A stretch of DNA of 64,000 nt, from contig NZ_CP012600.1 in NCBI RefSeq assembly GCF_001278705.1, positions 1,984,190-2,048,189 of the forward strand, read 5' to 3'. Positions within the stretch are counted from its first letter, which is position 1. Every line of letters starts with the position of its first letter. The notes beneath the pieces are model-generated. The model saw only the letters and a program-made list of their open reading frames with translations. It was not told where the DNA came from and made no database searches. This document shows positions 1-9,973 of this stretch, piece by piece. Source of the stretch: Bacillus gobiensis (GTDB lineage: Bacteria; Bacillota; Bacilli; Bacillales; Bacillaceae). The position numbers and the translations under genes were made by a program.

Positions 1-1297
<1,297 letters not shown>

Positions 1298-1301
<4 letters not shown>

Positions 1302-3022
1302 GATGGTTTTACCCCCGTCATTTGTTGAATTCCTTTGCCGGGTTCAATCATCGGCATTACTTTTTCATCCGGTGCAACATGGACGTCTATGACGACAGGC
1401 TCATTCGACTGCAGTGCACTTTTCAGCTTATCTTCGGCTTCTTTTTCGGATGTAATCCGAACACCTTTGATTCCATAGGATTCAGCAAGCTTTACAAAAT
1501 CAGGCTGGTTTGAAAATTTTGAATATGAGTATCGTTCTTCATAAAAGGATTCTTGCCATTGTCTAACCATTCCCAGACATTTATTGTTTAATATAACGAC
1601 TTTGATCGGCAAGTTCAGCTCATAGATCACTCCCAGCTCCTGCAGCGTCATTTGAAAGCCTCCGTCACCGACAACAGAAACAACCGTCGTGTTTCTTTCT
1701 GCAAGCTGCGCCCCTATAGCTGCCGGAAGGCCAAATCCCATCGTTCCGAGTCCTCCGGATGTCACCCATCTGTCAGCCTTTTGGAAAGGATAAAACTGTG
1801 CGGACCACATTTGATGCTGGCCGACATCTGTTGTAACAATCGCTTCGCCCTTCGTAAACTTGTGAATGTATTCGATGAGCTTTTGCGGTTTAAACCCTTC
1901 TTTATCCTCTTGATACCATAGCGGATATTCCTCTTTCCACTCTTTAAGCTTTTGTCTCCATTCGCCAGAGTCACCAGGTTTTCCATTTTGGTTGATCAGC
2001 TCCTTTAATACGAGCTTACTGTCACCAACCACCGGAATTTTTGTTTCGACATTTTTGCCAATTTCCGCCGGATCGATATCAATGTGTGCTACCTTTGCGT
2101 GCTTGGCGAAATGCTGCAGATTCCCTGTTAAGCGATCATCAAATCTCGCTCCTATGCTAATCATCAGGTCGCATTCATAAAGCGCCATATTAGCCGTATA
2201 CGTTCCGTGCATGCCTCCCATTCCAAGGAATAAAGGATGGTCTGCTGGAAAACCGCCAAGGCCTAGAAGCGTATGGACAATCGGAATTTGCTGCTGTTCT
2301 GCATATTCTTTTAACTGTGGAGCTGCTTTCCCATGCAAGACACCTGCTCCTGCAAGAATTACCGGTTTCTTCGCACTGCTTACAGCTTCAACCAGCTTTC
2401 TGATTTGAAGATGGTTCGGTTCAAGCTTAGGGTTATACCCTGGCAGATCTATCTCATGATCATAAGTGAAATCATCCTCAACGACTGCAATATCCTTAGG
2501 AATGTCAATCAGAACGGGACCCGGTCTGCCGGTTGATGCAATATGGAATGCTTCCTTAATGATTCTTGGCAGCTCTTTCGGATCTCTTACCTGATAGCTA
2601 TGCTTCGTTACCGCCATGGTGATCCCGATTACATCTGCTTCCTGAAAGGCATCGGAGCCTATTAGTGTCGTTGCGACCTGTCCTGTAAAAACAACAAGCG
2701 GCAAAGAATCAATCATTGCATCGGCAAGCCCCGTCACCAGATTCGTTGCTCCTGGTCCTGATGTAGCAATTACCACTCCTGGTTTTCCTGATATTCTTGC
2801 GTATCCTTCTGCTGCATGTATGCCGCCTTGCTCATGGCGGGCAAGAACATGAAACATTCCGGAATTATAGAGTTTATCGTAAATTGGAAGAACTGCTCCT
2901 CCAGGATAACCAAAAATCACTTCAACGTTTTCTTTCTTCAATGACTCAATAAGCATCTCAGCACCGGACAATTTCTTGGTACATTCGGAAGTCTTTGCAT
3001 CCAATTGTACTTTCATCCCCAT
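1298..3022 (-). CDS. ilvB: Acetolactate synthase large (catalytic) subunit
   Basis: Thiamine-diphosphate enzyme that condenses two pyruvates (or pyruvate and 2-oxobutyrate), the first common step of branched-chain amino acid synthesis. Visible motifs: [15 protein letters not shown] near the N terminus with the catalytic Glu in [14 protein letters not shown], a central FAD/structural domain, and the ThDP-binding [12 protein letters not shown] followed by [13 protein letters not shown] choose ATG 3022 ([10 protein letters not shown], 574 residues), which has AAAGGAGGAG eight bases upstream; the frame is open 10 codons further but has no ribosome site there. First gene after the T-box leader. 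Confidence 0.95.
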
Positions 3023-3126
3023 TTTGTAAGCTCCTCCTTTAAGGCGAATCATTTTTAATCTTTTTATTTTTTATATAAAATCAAAAAAAATACCTTTCCA
3101 CCCACAAATGACACTATTTTTAAATA

Positions 3127-3385
3127 GGTCAAAAGGGGCGAAAAGGTTTTCTATAGCTTTTCGCGGTACCACCCTAGTTCACAGCCTGAGGCTGTCTTAT
3201 GGATACATGTCGTATCCGCTTTGGTAACGAGTCAGCGCTTCTTATTCTCTGACCCGGCCGGCCTTACTTCATTTCAGGGCGGCACTCAGGAGGTGAGTTC
3301 GCAAACGAAGTGGATCACCGGTTTCCAGCATTCCCGGCTCTCTGTAAGATCCTTCCTTCGAGGCTACTTATCCTCTTCAACGTTT
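3127..3385 (-). promoter_or_regulatory. Leucine T-box riboswitch (tRNA-Leu sensing leader of ilvB operon)
   Basis: Read on the minus strand, the leader starts near GTTGAAGAGGATAAGTAG, has the Stem I AGAGAGCCGGG and GCTGGAAACCGG elements, a specifier loop GAACTCACC with codon CTC (3295-3297; leucine), and the T-box bulge GGGTGGTACCGCG (3162-3174) that pairs with the tRNA acceptor end. It is followed by an intrinsic terminator. Uncharged tRNA-Leu should favour antitermination and so expression of ilvB-ilvH-ilvC. A possible -10 TATGAT lies at 3387-3392, touching the ilvE stop codon; no good -35 was seen. Confidence 0.93.
3130..3164 (-). terminator. T-box-controlled intrinsic terminator
   Basis: Perfect 8-bp stem GCGAAAAG/CTTTTCGC (plus-strand arms 3138-3145 and 3157-3164), followed on the minus strand by CCCTTTT. 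It shares bases with the T-box antiterminator, as expected for a switch. Confidence 0.85.
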
Positions 3386-3392
3386 TATCATA

Positions 3393-4307
3393 TTAACTTA
3401 CACTTAAGCTTTGATCTTTGTAATTGACTTTTTCGCCTTCCTCTGTGACACGTTTGCGGAATTCTTCCAATAATCGGTTCGTATGGACACCTGGCCTGCC
3501 GTTTCCGATCACACGCCCGTCTACCTTAATGACGGATATCACTTCTGCAGCAGTTCCAGATAGAAAAACTTCTTCCGCAGTATATACATCGTGTCTTGTA
3601 AAAGGCTCTTCACTAACTTCATATCCCATTTCTTTCGCATATTCTATAATAGCATTTCTAGTTATTCCTTCAAGTGCACCGACATATCCTGGCGGCGTCA
3701 GCAATTTTCCATTCTTATAGATGAAAATGTTATCAGCAGACCCTTCAGCGACATAGCCTTGATCATTCAGCATCAATGCTTCGCTTACACCAGCTAAGTG
3801 AGCTTCAATTCTAACAAGTACATTATTTAAATAGTTTAATGATTTGACTTTCGGGCTCAATACATCCGGACGATTACGTCTAGTTGGGACTGTGACAATA
3901 TCGATTCCGGTTTCATAGAGACTTTTTGGAAAAATGGCTAACGGTTCAACAATAATGACAATGCTCGGCTTATGGCATTTATTTGGATCTAAGCCCAAAT
4001 CGCCTTTTCCCCGTGAAACAACAAGACGTATATAAGCATCTTTTAATTGATTCTTTTCCACTGTATGCAAGACAAGTTCAGTTAATTCTTCTATACTATA
4101 TGGGATTTCCAGCAGAATGGACATAGCTGATTCATACAGCCGCTTCATATGTTCTTTCATTCTGAAGACATTCCCATTATAAACCCGGATCCCCTCGAAA
4201 ACACCGTCTCCATACAGAAACCCATGATCATAAACTGATATTGTGGCATCTTCCTTCTTAACGAACTTATCGTTTAAGAATATCCACTGTTCTCTTTGGC
4301 CCTCCAT
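3393..4307 (-). CDS. ilvE: Branched-chain amino acid aminotransferase (class IV PLP fold)
   Basis: Transfers the amino group to the keto acids of Leu, Ile and Val with glutamate as donor. The E. coli-like class IV form is recognisable by VYDHGFLYGDGVFEGIRVYNG, the PLP lysine region SPKVKSLNYLNNVL, and EGSADNIFIYKNGKLLTPP. I start at ATG 4307 (MEGQREQWIFLN, 304 residues), preceded by AGAAAGGG; an upstream in-frame TTG at 4340 lacks a ribosome site. The gene precedes the T-box and has its own promoter, so it can be made independently of leucine control. Confidence 0.93.
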   Translation of the reverse strand: MEGQREQWIFLNDKFVKKEDATISVYDHGFLYGDGVFEGIRVYNGNVFRMKEHMKRLYESAMSILLEIPYSIEELTELVLHTVEKNQLKDAYIRLVVSRGKGDLGLDPNKCHKPSIVIIVEPLAIFPKSLYETGIDIVTVPTRRNRPDVLSPKVKSLNYLNNVLVRIEAHLAGVSEALMLNDQGYVAEGSADNIFIYKNGKLLTPPGYVGALEGITRNAIIEYAKEMGYEVSEEPFTRHDVYTAEEVFLSGTAAEVISVIKVDGRVIGNGRPGVHTNRLLEEFRKRVTEEGEKVNYKDQSLSVS

Positions 4308-4408
4308 TGTTTGAAGCACCCTTTCTGTAAATAATGACAAGATGAATAGCTAGTCAGGTTCTGTACAGGATGTCTGTACAACATCATTTGCTATCTTTTG
4401 TTGAACTC

Positions 4409-4437
4409 ATCTTACGCCGCTTTATTAGCAGTGTCAA
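4409..4437 (-). promoter_or_regulatory. Sigma-A promoter of ilvE
   Basis: On the minus strand, TTGACA (4432-4437) is followed after exactly 17 bases by TAAGAT (4409-4414), about 100 bases upstream of the ilvE start. AT-rich DNA lies upstream of the -35. Confidence 0.75.
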
Positions 4438-4671
4438 CCGTATTTTTTAAAATTATTAGACTATTTTGACTTATACATGATATTGTATCCGCTTACAATA
4501 TTGATTTAACAGGAATTTAAAAAATAAAAATTTTTTTATGTTTTTTATATTTAATCGTATAGGAATCGAAGACCTTTTAAAATAAATTTGACACATTTAC
4601 TGACAAAAAAAATAATATTGCTGACAATTATCCCTTTGTGATTGTATGATCTAGCCGTTTCTGATTTTATT

Positions 4672-4806
4672 CTCCCAACGTTTATATATATATCGTCCTT
4701 TCATCGGCTTTTATCCTCCCAACGTTTATATATATCGTCCTTTCATCGGCTTTTATCCTCCCAACGTTTATATATATCGTCCTTTCATCGGCTTTTATCC
4801 TCCCAA
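4672..4806. repeat. Three tandem copies of a 42-bp unit
   Basis: The unit CTCCCAACGTTTATATATAT followed by CGTCCTTTCATCGGCTTTTA occurs three times in a row with a 42-base period (TCGTCC at 4693, 4735 and 4777). The first copy has two extra TA bases, and a partial TCCTCCCAA begins a fourth. It lies between the ilvE promoter and yisL; no protein is supported here. Function unknown. Confidence 0.9.
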
Positions 4807-4895
4807 TCTCGAAATTTATCCTCCCTTAGCTCTATTTTTTTCTGCAAATGATGTACAATTGCAGGATAGTACACTAGTCAGGAGGCTTCGCGAAC

Positions 4896-5249
4896 ATGAC
4901 ACATATTCATTTAACCGCGTTAGGATTGACTCTCATTTTATTTTTTATTGTTTATGCGTTGTTTGCTGCAAAAAAGCACAAAATCGCAGTCGTTCTTCAT
5001 CAGATCCATCGAATCACTTACTTATTTGTCATTATGACCGGGTTTATTTTGCTGCCGATGCTGCCTTTTTCTCTCGGGCGGATCTCTAAGGTTGTGTTAG
5101 GTTTACTTACTATCGGAGTGATGGAGATCGTACTAGTCCATAAATCAAAAGACCATATCAAAGTACGTGATTGGCTGTTCTTCGTTATTTTCTTAATTGT
5201 CACCATTGTTGCAGGTTTACTGCTTCCTTTGGGCTTTTATTTATTATGA
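4896..5249 (+). CDS. yisL: YisL family (DUF1516, UPF0344) membrane protein
   Basis: A 117-residue integral membrane protein of unknown function with about four hydrophobic segments. The opening MTHIHLTALGLTLILFF, the central VIMTGFILL and the closing VAGLLLPLGFYLL match the B. subtilis YisL pattern. ATG 4896 has AGGAGG 13 bases upstream. It is monocistronic: the 42-bp repeat lies upstream and an apparently gene-free stretch downstream. Confidence 0.85.
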   Translation: MTHIHLTALGLTLILFFIVYALFAAKKHKIAVVLHQIHRITYLFVIMTGFILLPMLPFSLGRISKVVLGLLTIGVMEIVLVHKSKDHIKVRDWLFFVIFLIVTIVAGLLLPLGFYLL

Positions 5250-5568
5250 TGAGAATTTAGTACTCAATCTGAAAAGACACATTCCCTTCCGTCAGGGCTT
5301 TACCTATGAAATAGCTTTATCTTTCTCTGCATGTTTTATCTAAATGGATTGGCGTTTTTCGATCCATGCAGTAAGGCTGCAGCAATTGGATAAAGCTCTG
5401 TAGGCTCAAGCCCTGCTCTTATTCTTTTAAAGCGTTTACTTTTCTTCCGCTTTAGAAGATGCGGTTTCCCTTGTTTATTCTCCAATCACCTGTGGTAATA
5501 AAGATGTGTAGCTCCCTCTCTACATAAGAACAATCAAATTGGATCAAACTAAAATGAGGAGGGTCACT
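5250..5568. other. Intergenic stretch without a recognised element
   Basis: 319 bases between yisL and the MFS gene. No ORF with a ribosome site, no clear terminator hairpin and no riboswitch motif was seen; it must hold the MFS promoter, but I could not assign one. Confidence 0.5.
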
Positions 5569-6873
5569 ATGAGGCATCATCCATTAGGACATACAAGGTG
5601 GTTAATTTCAGGCTTACTTAGCAGTATGGTTGTTCTAAATTACTTAGACAGGGTTGCGATATCAGTTGCAGCGCCCGCCATTCAAGAATCCTTTCATTTA
5701 AACGGCACAGAGTTAGGGATTGTTTTCTCAATTTATACATACTCCTACACTTTGATGCAGATTCCTGTTGGCAGTTTATTGGACAGGTTTGGGGTCGCTT
5801 GGGTTACACGGCTCGGGATGATCGTTTGGAGTTTTCTAACGGTTTTAATGGCTTTTTTGCAAGGGAAACTGATTTTGTATATTGTTCGCTTTCTCATCGG
5901 AATCTCCAGCGCTTCTGCTTTCCCGGCAGCCTCTAAAGCCACGGCTGCATGGTTCCCCCCGAGTGAACGTGGATTGGCTAATTCATTATTCGATTCAGCC
6001 GCAAAATTTTCAAATGTGTTAGGAGCACCTTTGGTTGCTGTTCTTGTTACAAGGTTTGATTGGCGAATTGCATTTTTGACGATAGGTATTATCAATGTTT
6101 TATTCACGCTTTTGTTTTGGCTTTATTATGAAAATCCTGACCGGCACAAACGGATCTCAAAAAATGAGCTCCATTATATTCAAAAACATAATACAATTCC
6201 TAGTGAAAATGCGACTCACGGGATGACTTTGCTTCTTTCCACTTTATTTCGAAATAGAAAAGTCTGGGGTCTCATGATCGGGTTTACGGGATACGGTTAT
6301 ACCTTTAACCTGCTCTTAACTTGGATGCCGACTTTTTTTAAGGATCGTTTCGGCATGGATATTATGTCGTCAGGATTGCTTACTGCAGTTCCTTGGTTGA
6401 TTTCGACGATTTCCGGGATTGCGGTCGGCGGATGGCTCGTTGATTCCCTATTAAAAAAAGGGTATCAAGCGACAAAAGTGTACCATACCATTATCATCAT
6501 CGGCATGTGCTTAGGATTTGTTTTTTTGGGAGCGATTCTAACCGATCAAGTCGCGATTGCAATTATCTGCATCTCTATCGGATTGGCAGGAATCTCTGCT
6601 ACCGCGCCAATCGGCTGGTCTATCGCAGCAGAAATCGCTCCTGCAGGATCTGTTTCACTTCTCAGCTCAATGGTTAATCTGGCAAATAATTTGTTCGGCG
6701 GAATTATTGCCGTTGCTTTAACTGGCTATCTTTTGGATGCTACAGGTTCCTTTACGATGAGTTTCATCGTCGCAGGAATCGTCTTATTAGTAGGTTTGTT
6801 TTTCTATATTTATGTTCTCGGTGATATCGAACGGATTCAAATTCCGGGTAGAAAGCCAAAAAGGGGCCGCTGA
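5569..6873 (+). CDS. MFS transporter, anion:cation symporter-like family
   Basis: A 434-residue, 12-TM major facilitator. The segment NYLDRVAISVAAPAIQE in TM1, GxLLDRFGVAWVTR in the loop between TM2 and TM3, and a second-half copy GGWLVDSLLKKG are typical of the ACS family (glucarate, hexuronate, phthalate-type carriers). Substrate cannot be read. ATG 5569 with GAGGAGGG upstream is preferred over an in-frame TTG at 5539. It ends within its own terminator hairpin and has no operon partner. Confidence 0.85.
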   Translation: MRHHPLGHTRWLISGLLSSMVVLNYLDRVAISVAAPAIQESFHLNGTELGIVFSIYTYSYTLMQIPVGSLLDRFGVAWVTRLGMIVWSFLTVLMAFLQGKLILYIVRFLIGISSASAFPAASKATAAWFPPSERGLANSLFDSAAKFSNVLGAPLVAVLVTRFDWRIAFLTIGIINVLFTLLFWLYYENPDRHKRISKNELHYIQKHNTIPSENATHGMTLLLSTLFRNRKVWGLMIGFTGYGYTFNLLLTWMPTFFKDRFGMDIMSSGLLTAVPWLISTISGIAVGGWLVDSLLKKGYQATKVYHTIIIIGMCLGFVFLGAILTDQVAIAIICISIGLAGISATAPIGWSIAAEIAPAGSVSLLSSMVNLANNLFGGIIAVALTGYLLDATGSFTMSFIVAGIVLLVGLFFYIYVLGDIERIQIPGRKPKRGR

Positions 6874-6893
6874 TTGCAGCCCCTTCTTTTTTT
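6861..6893 (+). terminator. Intrinsic terminator of the MFS gene
   Basis: AAGGGGC (6861-6867) pairs with GCCCCTT (6879-6885), followed by TTTTTTT. The hairpin includes the MFS stop codon. Confidence 0.85.
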
Positions 6894-6905
6894 GCGGGAA
6901 TTTGT

Positions 6906-7250
6906 TTAAAGAATCTTAAGGTCTGTCACATTCTCAAGATGAATGGGCGGCTGGATATCACTTGAAGCATCTGTGATCCATAATTTTTTCGATAGCATTT
7001 CAAGCCGGCAAATTCTTCCCTCGCATATGTGCAGATCTCCTTCCTGAAAATAAGTGACTTGAATCGGCTTGGCAAACTCCATCGCCTCATGAAGGATGCG
7101 ATCCATTTCCTCGAGCTGATCGAAATCGAGAGCCGGCCGGATCTTTTTCTTTTGCATTTGTTTTCGTTGCAAAAGCGCTTCTTTATGCTCCGGCAAAAAC
7201 ATTCGGCTTCCCTCCCAAAGCATATTGCCTCTTCTTAAATGCTCGCTCAT
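6906..7250 (-). CDS. YolD-like protein
   Basis: A 114-residue YolD-family (PF08863-type) protein; recognisable from MSEHLRRGNMLWEGSRMFLPEH and the small beta-rich C terminus. Members sit directly downstream of UvrX/YqjW-type Y-family polymerases in Bacillus and are thought to take part in SOS mutagenesis, probably as a polymerase accessory. Here its ATG overlaps the polymerase stop by four bases (ATGA, 7247-7250), so it shares that SOS-controlled transcript. Confidence 0.85.
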   Translation of the reverse strand: MSEHLRRGNMLWEGSRMFLPEHKEALLQRKQMQKKKIRPALDFDQLEEMDRILHEAMEFAKPIQVTYFQEGDLHICEGRICRLEMLSKKLWITDASSDIQPPIHLENVTDLKIL

Positions 7251-8482
7251 TTATAATGCCCTCCTATTTTAGCGGCGCGTTCATGGGCTTGCCCCGCAGC
7301 TGTTTTTGAAACCGCTCTGATGACAGCTGTCTCGCCAAATCGGGTTTTTATCTCATCCATCACATAACCGAGGCTTCTCTTTTTCAGCAAATCATCAAAC
7401 AAATTAAGCTGCAGCATGCTATCCGTTGAAAGCTGGGTAAGACTGACCCCCAGCCGCCGCACGGGCTGCCGGTCCCAAAATTTTAAAAAGAGCTCGGAGA
7501 CGGCTCGAAACACATCTGCCGTATGATTTGTAGGCTCCGGCAGCTTCATTTGGCGATGAAAACCGGTCGGGAAATCAAAGTCGGCGCCGCGGCAGCTGAC
7601 GGTTACAGTCTGTCCCGTGACTCCAACATGCCGGCTTCTTTTGCACACTTCTTCGCTTAGTTCAAGGAGTATCACTTTAATTTCCTTCTCAAAGTCCACG
7701 TAATCCTTTGGCAGGGTCATTCCGTGCCCGATTGCTTTTTGTCCGTTTAATGACGTTTTCGTAACAGGCGAATAGTCAATGCCGTTTGCCGTCATCCAAA
7801 GCACATGGCCGACGATACCCCATCTTTTCTTTAAAAGCTCCAGCGGAAAATGGGCAAGGTTTCCGATTGTGCTGATTCCCATCCGGTTGAGATGATTCCT
7901 CATCCTTCCTCCCACACCGAACATTTTTCCTACAGGCAGAGGCCACATGTGGGTCTGCAGGTTTTGATCATGCAATCGAAAAATGCCATTTTCGTTTTTT
8001 TTCGCGAAATTGTCACACGCGATCTTCGCCAGCACTTTATTTTCTCCGATCCCGACTCGGGCATATACGCCGATTTCCCTCATAATTCGATCCTGGACAT
8101 TCCTTGCGATTTCTTCCGGTTGTCCGAAGAGCTTCAAGCTTCCTGTCACATCCATAAACTGTTCATCAATCGAATACGGCTCGACAAGATCTGTATATTG
8201 CTCAAGAATCTCTGTAATCTGCAAGGACACATCAATATACCGCTGCATTCGGGGCCTTAACACAATGGCTTCAGGACATTTTTGCACAGCTTCCCAAAGC
8301 CTGGAGGCATTTTCTACCCCTTTCTTTTTGGCAATCGGACAAGCTGCGAGTACGACTCCGCTTCTCCTTTCCGGATCCCCCGATACAATCACAGGATGCT
8401 TTTTTAAATGGGGGTGCTCTGCTTTTTCAACAGAGGCATAAAAGGATTGCATATCCACTAAAAAAATGACTTTTTCCTTCAA
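7247..8482 (-). CDS. Y-family DNA polymerase, UvrX/YqjW type
   Basis: A translesion (UmuC/DinB-like) polymerase, 411 residues. Catalytic motifs: VDMQSFYASVEKA (first metal-binding Asp) and YSIDEQFMDVTG (second acidic pair), then helix-hairpin-helix GVGGRMRNHLNRMGI and the little-finger domain. The start is TTG 8482 (LKEKVIFLVD), with GGAGG eight bases upstream; the open frame extends 13 codons further without support. A LexA box lies 20 bases upstream of the start. Confidence 0.88.
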   Translation of the reverse strand: MKEKVIFLVDMQSFYASVEKAEHPHLKKHPVIVSGDPERRSGVVLAACPIAKKKGVENASRLWEAVQKCPEAIVLRPRMQRYIDVSLQITEILEQYTDLVEPYSIDEQFMDVTGSLKLFGQPEEIARNVQDRIMREIGVYARVGIGENKVLAKIACDNFAKKNENGIFRLHDQNLQTHMWPLPVGKMFGVGGRMRNHLNRMGISTIGNLAHFPLELLKKRWGIVGHVLWMTANGIDYSPVTKTSLNGQKAIGHGMTLPKDYVDFEKEIKVILLELSEEVCKRSRHVGVTGQTVTVSCRGADFDFPTGFHRQMKLPEPTNHTADVFRAVSELFLKFWDRQPVRRLGVSLTQLSTDSMLQLNLFDDLLKKRSLGYVMDEIKTRFGETAVIRAVSKTAAGQAHERAAKIGGHYK

Positions 8483-8501
8483 TAAAGTCACCTCCAAAAG
8501 G

Positions 8502-8513
8502 GAACAAATGTTC
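8502..8513 (-). promoter_or_regulatory. LexA (DinR) SOS box of the UvrX-type operon
   Basis: GAACATTTGTTC on the minus strand is a perfect match to the Bacillus core GAAC-N4-GTTC. It lies just downstream of a -10 TATAAT (8523-8528), so LexA would cover the transcription start. DNA damage should induce the polymerase and YolD-like genes. Confidence 0.88.
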
Positions 8514-8660
8514 TGTATCACTATTATATATGAAATAAGATCGATTTATAACTAGTAATTATTACCTATGGGAGAAAAAACGGGATGGAGAAGCAGTAGG
8601 AGATGCGAAGGTAATTTCTTTTGTGTTACAGTTAGGACATAACGATTGGGGGTGCAATCG

Positions 8661-8849
8661 ATGTTTAAAAAGCTTTTTAAAACCATAAAGCAATTTTCAG
8701 GAAGCGGCAGCGACCGAAGAAGAAGGCGACACTATAGTGACAGCAGCCGCAGGCACTATCGCTCCCGGAGCAGTTCCGGATACAACAGAAAGTATAATCC
8801 ATACGGCGGCAGCAAGCGCTACAAGCACAGAGGCCATAGCAGCAGCTGA
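8661..8849 (+). CDS. Small Arg/Ser/Tyr-rich basic protein, unknown function
   Basis: A 62-residue protein starting MFKKLFKTIKQF, then low-complexity sequence rich in Arg, Ser, His, Tyr and Gly (for example RRRRRHYSDSSRRHYRSRSS). ATG 8661 has GGGGGTG eight bases upstream. No enzyme or membrane motif; the charge suggests binding of nucleic acid, polyphosphate or an acidic surface. It converges on a Ser/Thr kinase gene, ending 9 bases from that gene's stop. Real but unrecognised. Confidence 0.6.
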   Translation: MFKKLFKTIKQFSGSGSDRRRRRHYSDSSRRHYRSRSSSGYNRKYNPYGGSKRYKHRGHSSS

Positions 8850-8858
8850 TTTCCACCC

Positions 8859-9635
8859 TCACTTTTGCTGCCTTATCGCCCGATGAATGGCTTGCTGGAC
8901 CTGTTGTCCATTAACAAACTGTTCTTCAATTCCGAGCAGCCGCTTTAACAACACTTTTGTTTCCACTCGCAAGACAAGCTCTTCTGTCCAAGGAAGGGCT
9001 TTTTTACTTTTTTGTGTGTAATCTGAATAAAGCAAAAACAGAAGCAGATCACCCAGATCGTAGTAGTCATCCTGCCTGAGCTTTAAGTCATCTTCTGTCT
9101 GGGCATTGTTTGACTGGTGAATCGCCAGACCAAAATCAATCAGGTATACCTGATCCTTCGTTACTACAATGTTGGGAATCCGCAAATCGCTGTGAAAAAT
9201 GTGCTGGCTGTGAAGGTAATTAACAATTTCCGCGATGTCACGAACAAGCATAAGCGCCTCTTTTTCGTTAAATCGTTCCTTTTTAGAAAACAGCAGCTCC
9301 TCCAGGTTTTCACCTTCGATATACGTCATCGCATAGAAAGAATGCCCCTTAAAGGGAAAATCGCCAAGATAACGCGGCATTAGCGGGTGACGCAGCCGTT
9401 TCATCAATTCGACTTCCGTAGCAAACCGCTTTCGCTCCCTTTTGAAAAGGGCTTTGCTTGGTCGAAGCTGTTTGATGACGCACAGTCTATTTTCAGGCAG
9501 ATCAAAAGAAAGATAAGCGATGCCGTAGCTGCCCATTCCGATCAATTTTTTGATTTGATACGTATTTGCTACAATCGTGCCTTCCTCTAGCGGCCGATCA
9601 TATATCCACCGGGTTAATGTTTTCAAAAATCTCAT
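8859..9635 (-). CDS. ybdM: Hanks-type Ser/Thr protein kinase, YbdM-like
   Basis: A 258-residue soluble kinase domain without a membrane anchor. Visible: a Gly-rich loop GMGSYGIAYLSF, the ATP-binding Lys in CVIKQL, Glu of the C helix in FATEVELMKRL, the catalytic loop HSDLRIPN and the DFG motif LIDFGLA. The usual HRDLK is HSDLR, as I recall for B. subtilis YbdM, so the catalytic Asp is kept while Arg is lost. ATG 9635 follows AGAGGTTTCT. Substrate unknown. Confidence 0.85.
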   Translation of the reverse strand: MRFLKTLTRWIYDRPLEEGTIVANTYQIKKLIGMGSYGIAYLSFDLPENRLCVIKQLRPSKALFKRERKRFATEVELMKRLRHPLMPRYLGDFPFKGHSFYAMTYIEGENLEELLFSKKERFNEKEALMLVRDIAEIVNYLHSQHIFHSDLRIPNIVVTKDQVYLIDFGLAIHQSNNAQTEDDLKLRQDDYYDLGDLLLFLLYSDYTQKSKKALPWTEELVLRVETKVLLKRLLGIEEQFVNGQQVQQAIHRAIRQQK

Positions 9636-9818
9636 AGAAACCTCTTTTTATGTAGTGATATTGTCATCTCATTTTACCATACACGGGCGGACTGATTATA
9701 AGGCGGTGCTCGCCAGTTTGTTTTTACATTCCCTTAACAAACGGTCTCATTCCTCTTTTATTAGAAGATTCATCTTCTGTTTTTCACTTACTAACATCCA
9801 ATAATGGCACTTTTTATA

Positions 9819-9828
9819 AAACCGGTTT
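9819..9828. promoter_or_regulatory. Operator 1, LacI-family type palindrome
   Basis: AAACCGGTTT, perfect palindrome flanked by A and A/T, identical to the second copy 119 bases downstream. The centre CCGG suits a LacI/GalR-family dimer. Both copies lie only in front of the LacI-type gene. Confidence 0.7.
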
Positions 9829-9937
9829 AAGAAAAATATTATAAATTTATTATGAAATTTGTTAATTTCATAAGGTTTTAACGTTAGGAAAACAATAGAT
9901 GCATAAAAATTTTCATAAATTTCATTTTCAGTTAATA

Positions 9938-9947
9938 AAACCGGTTT
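9938..9947. promoter_or_regulatory. Operator 2, LacI-family type palindrome
   Basis: Second AAACCGGTTT, 26 bases before the regulator ATG. The extended match with operator 1 is TAAAACCGGTTTAA-like. The pair spaced 119 bases could support repression by looping and autoregulation. Confidence 0.75.
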
Positions 9948-9973
9948 AATATTTAGATCGAGGAGGTCAGTCC

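Noticed and set aside
4440..4560. CodY box upstream of ilvE
   Set aside because: Best match to AATTTTCWGAAAATT has about five mismatches.
4672..4806. Possible CRISPR array
   Set aside because: The units abut directly with no unique spacers, and no cas gene is in the window.
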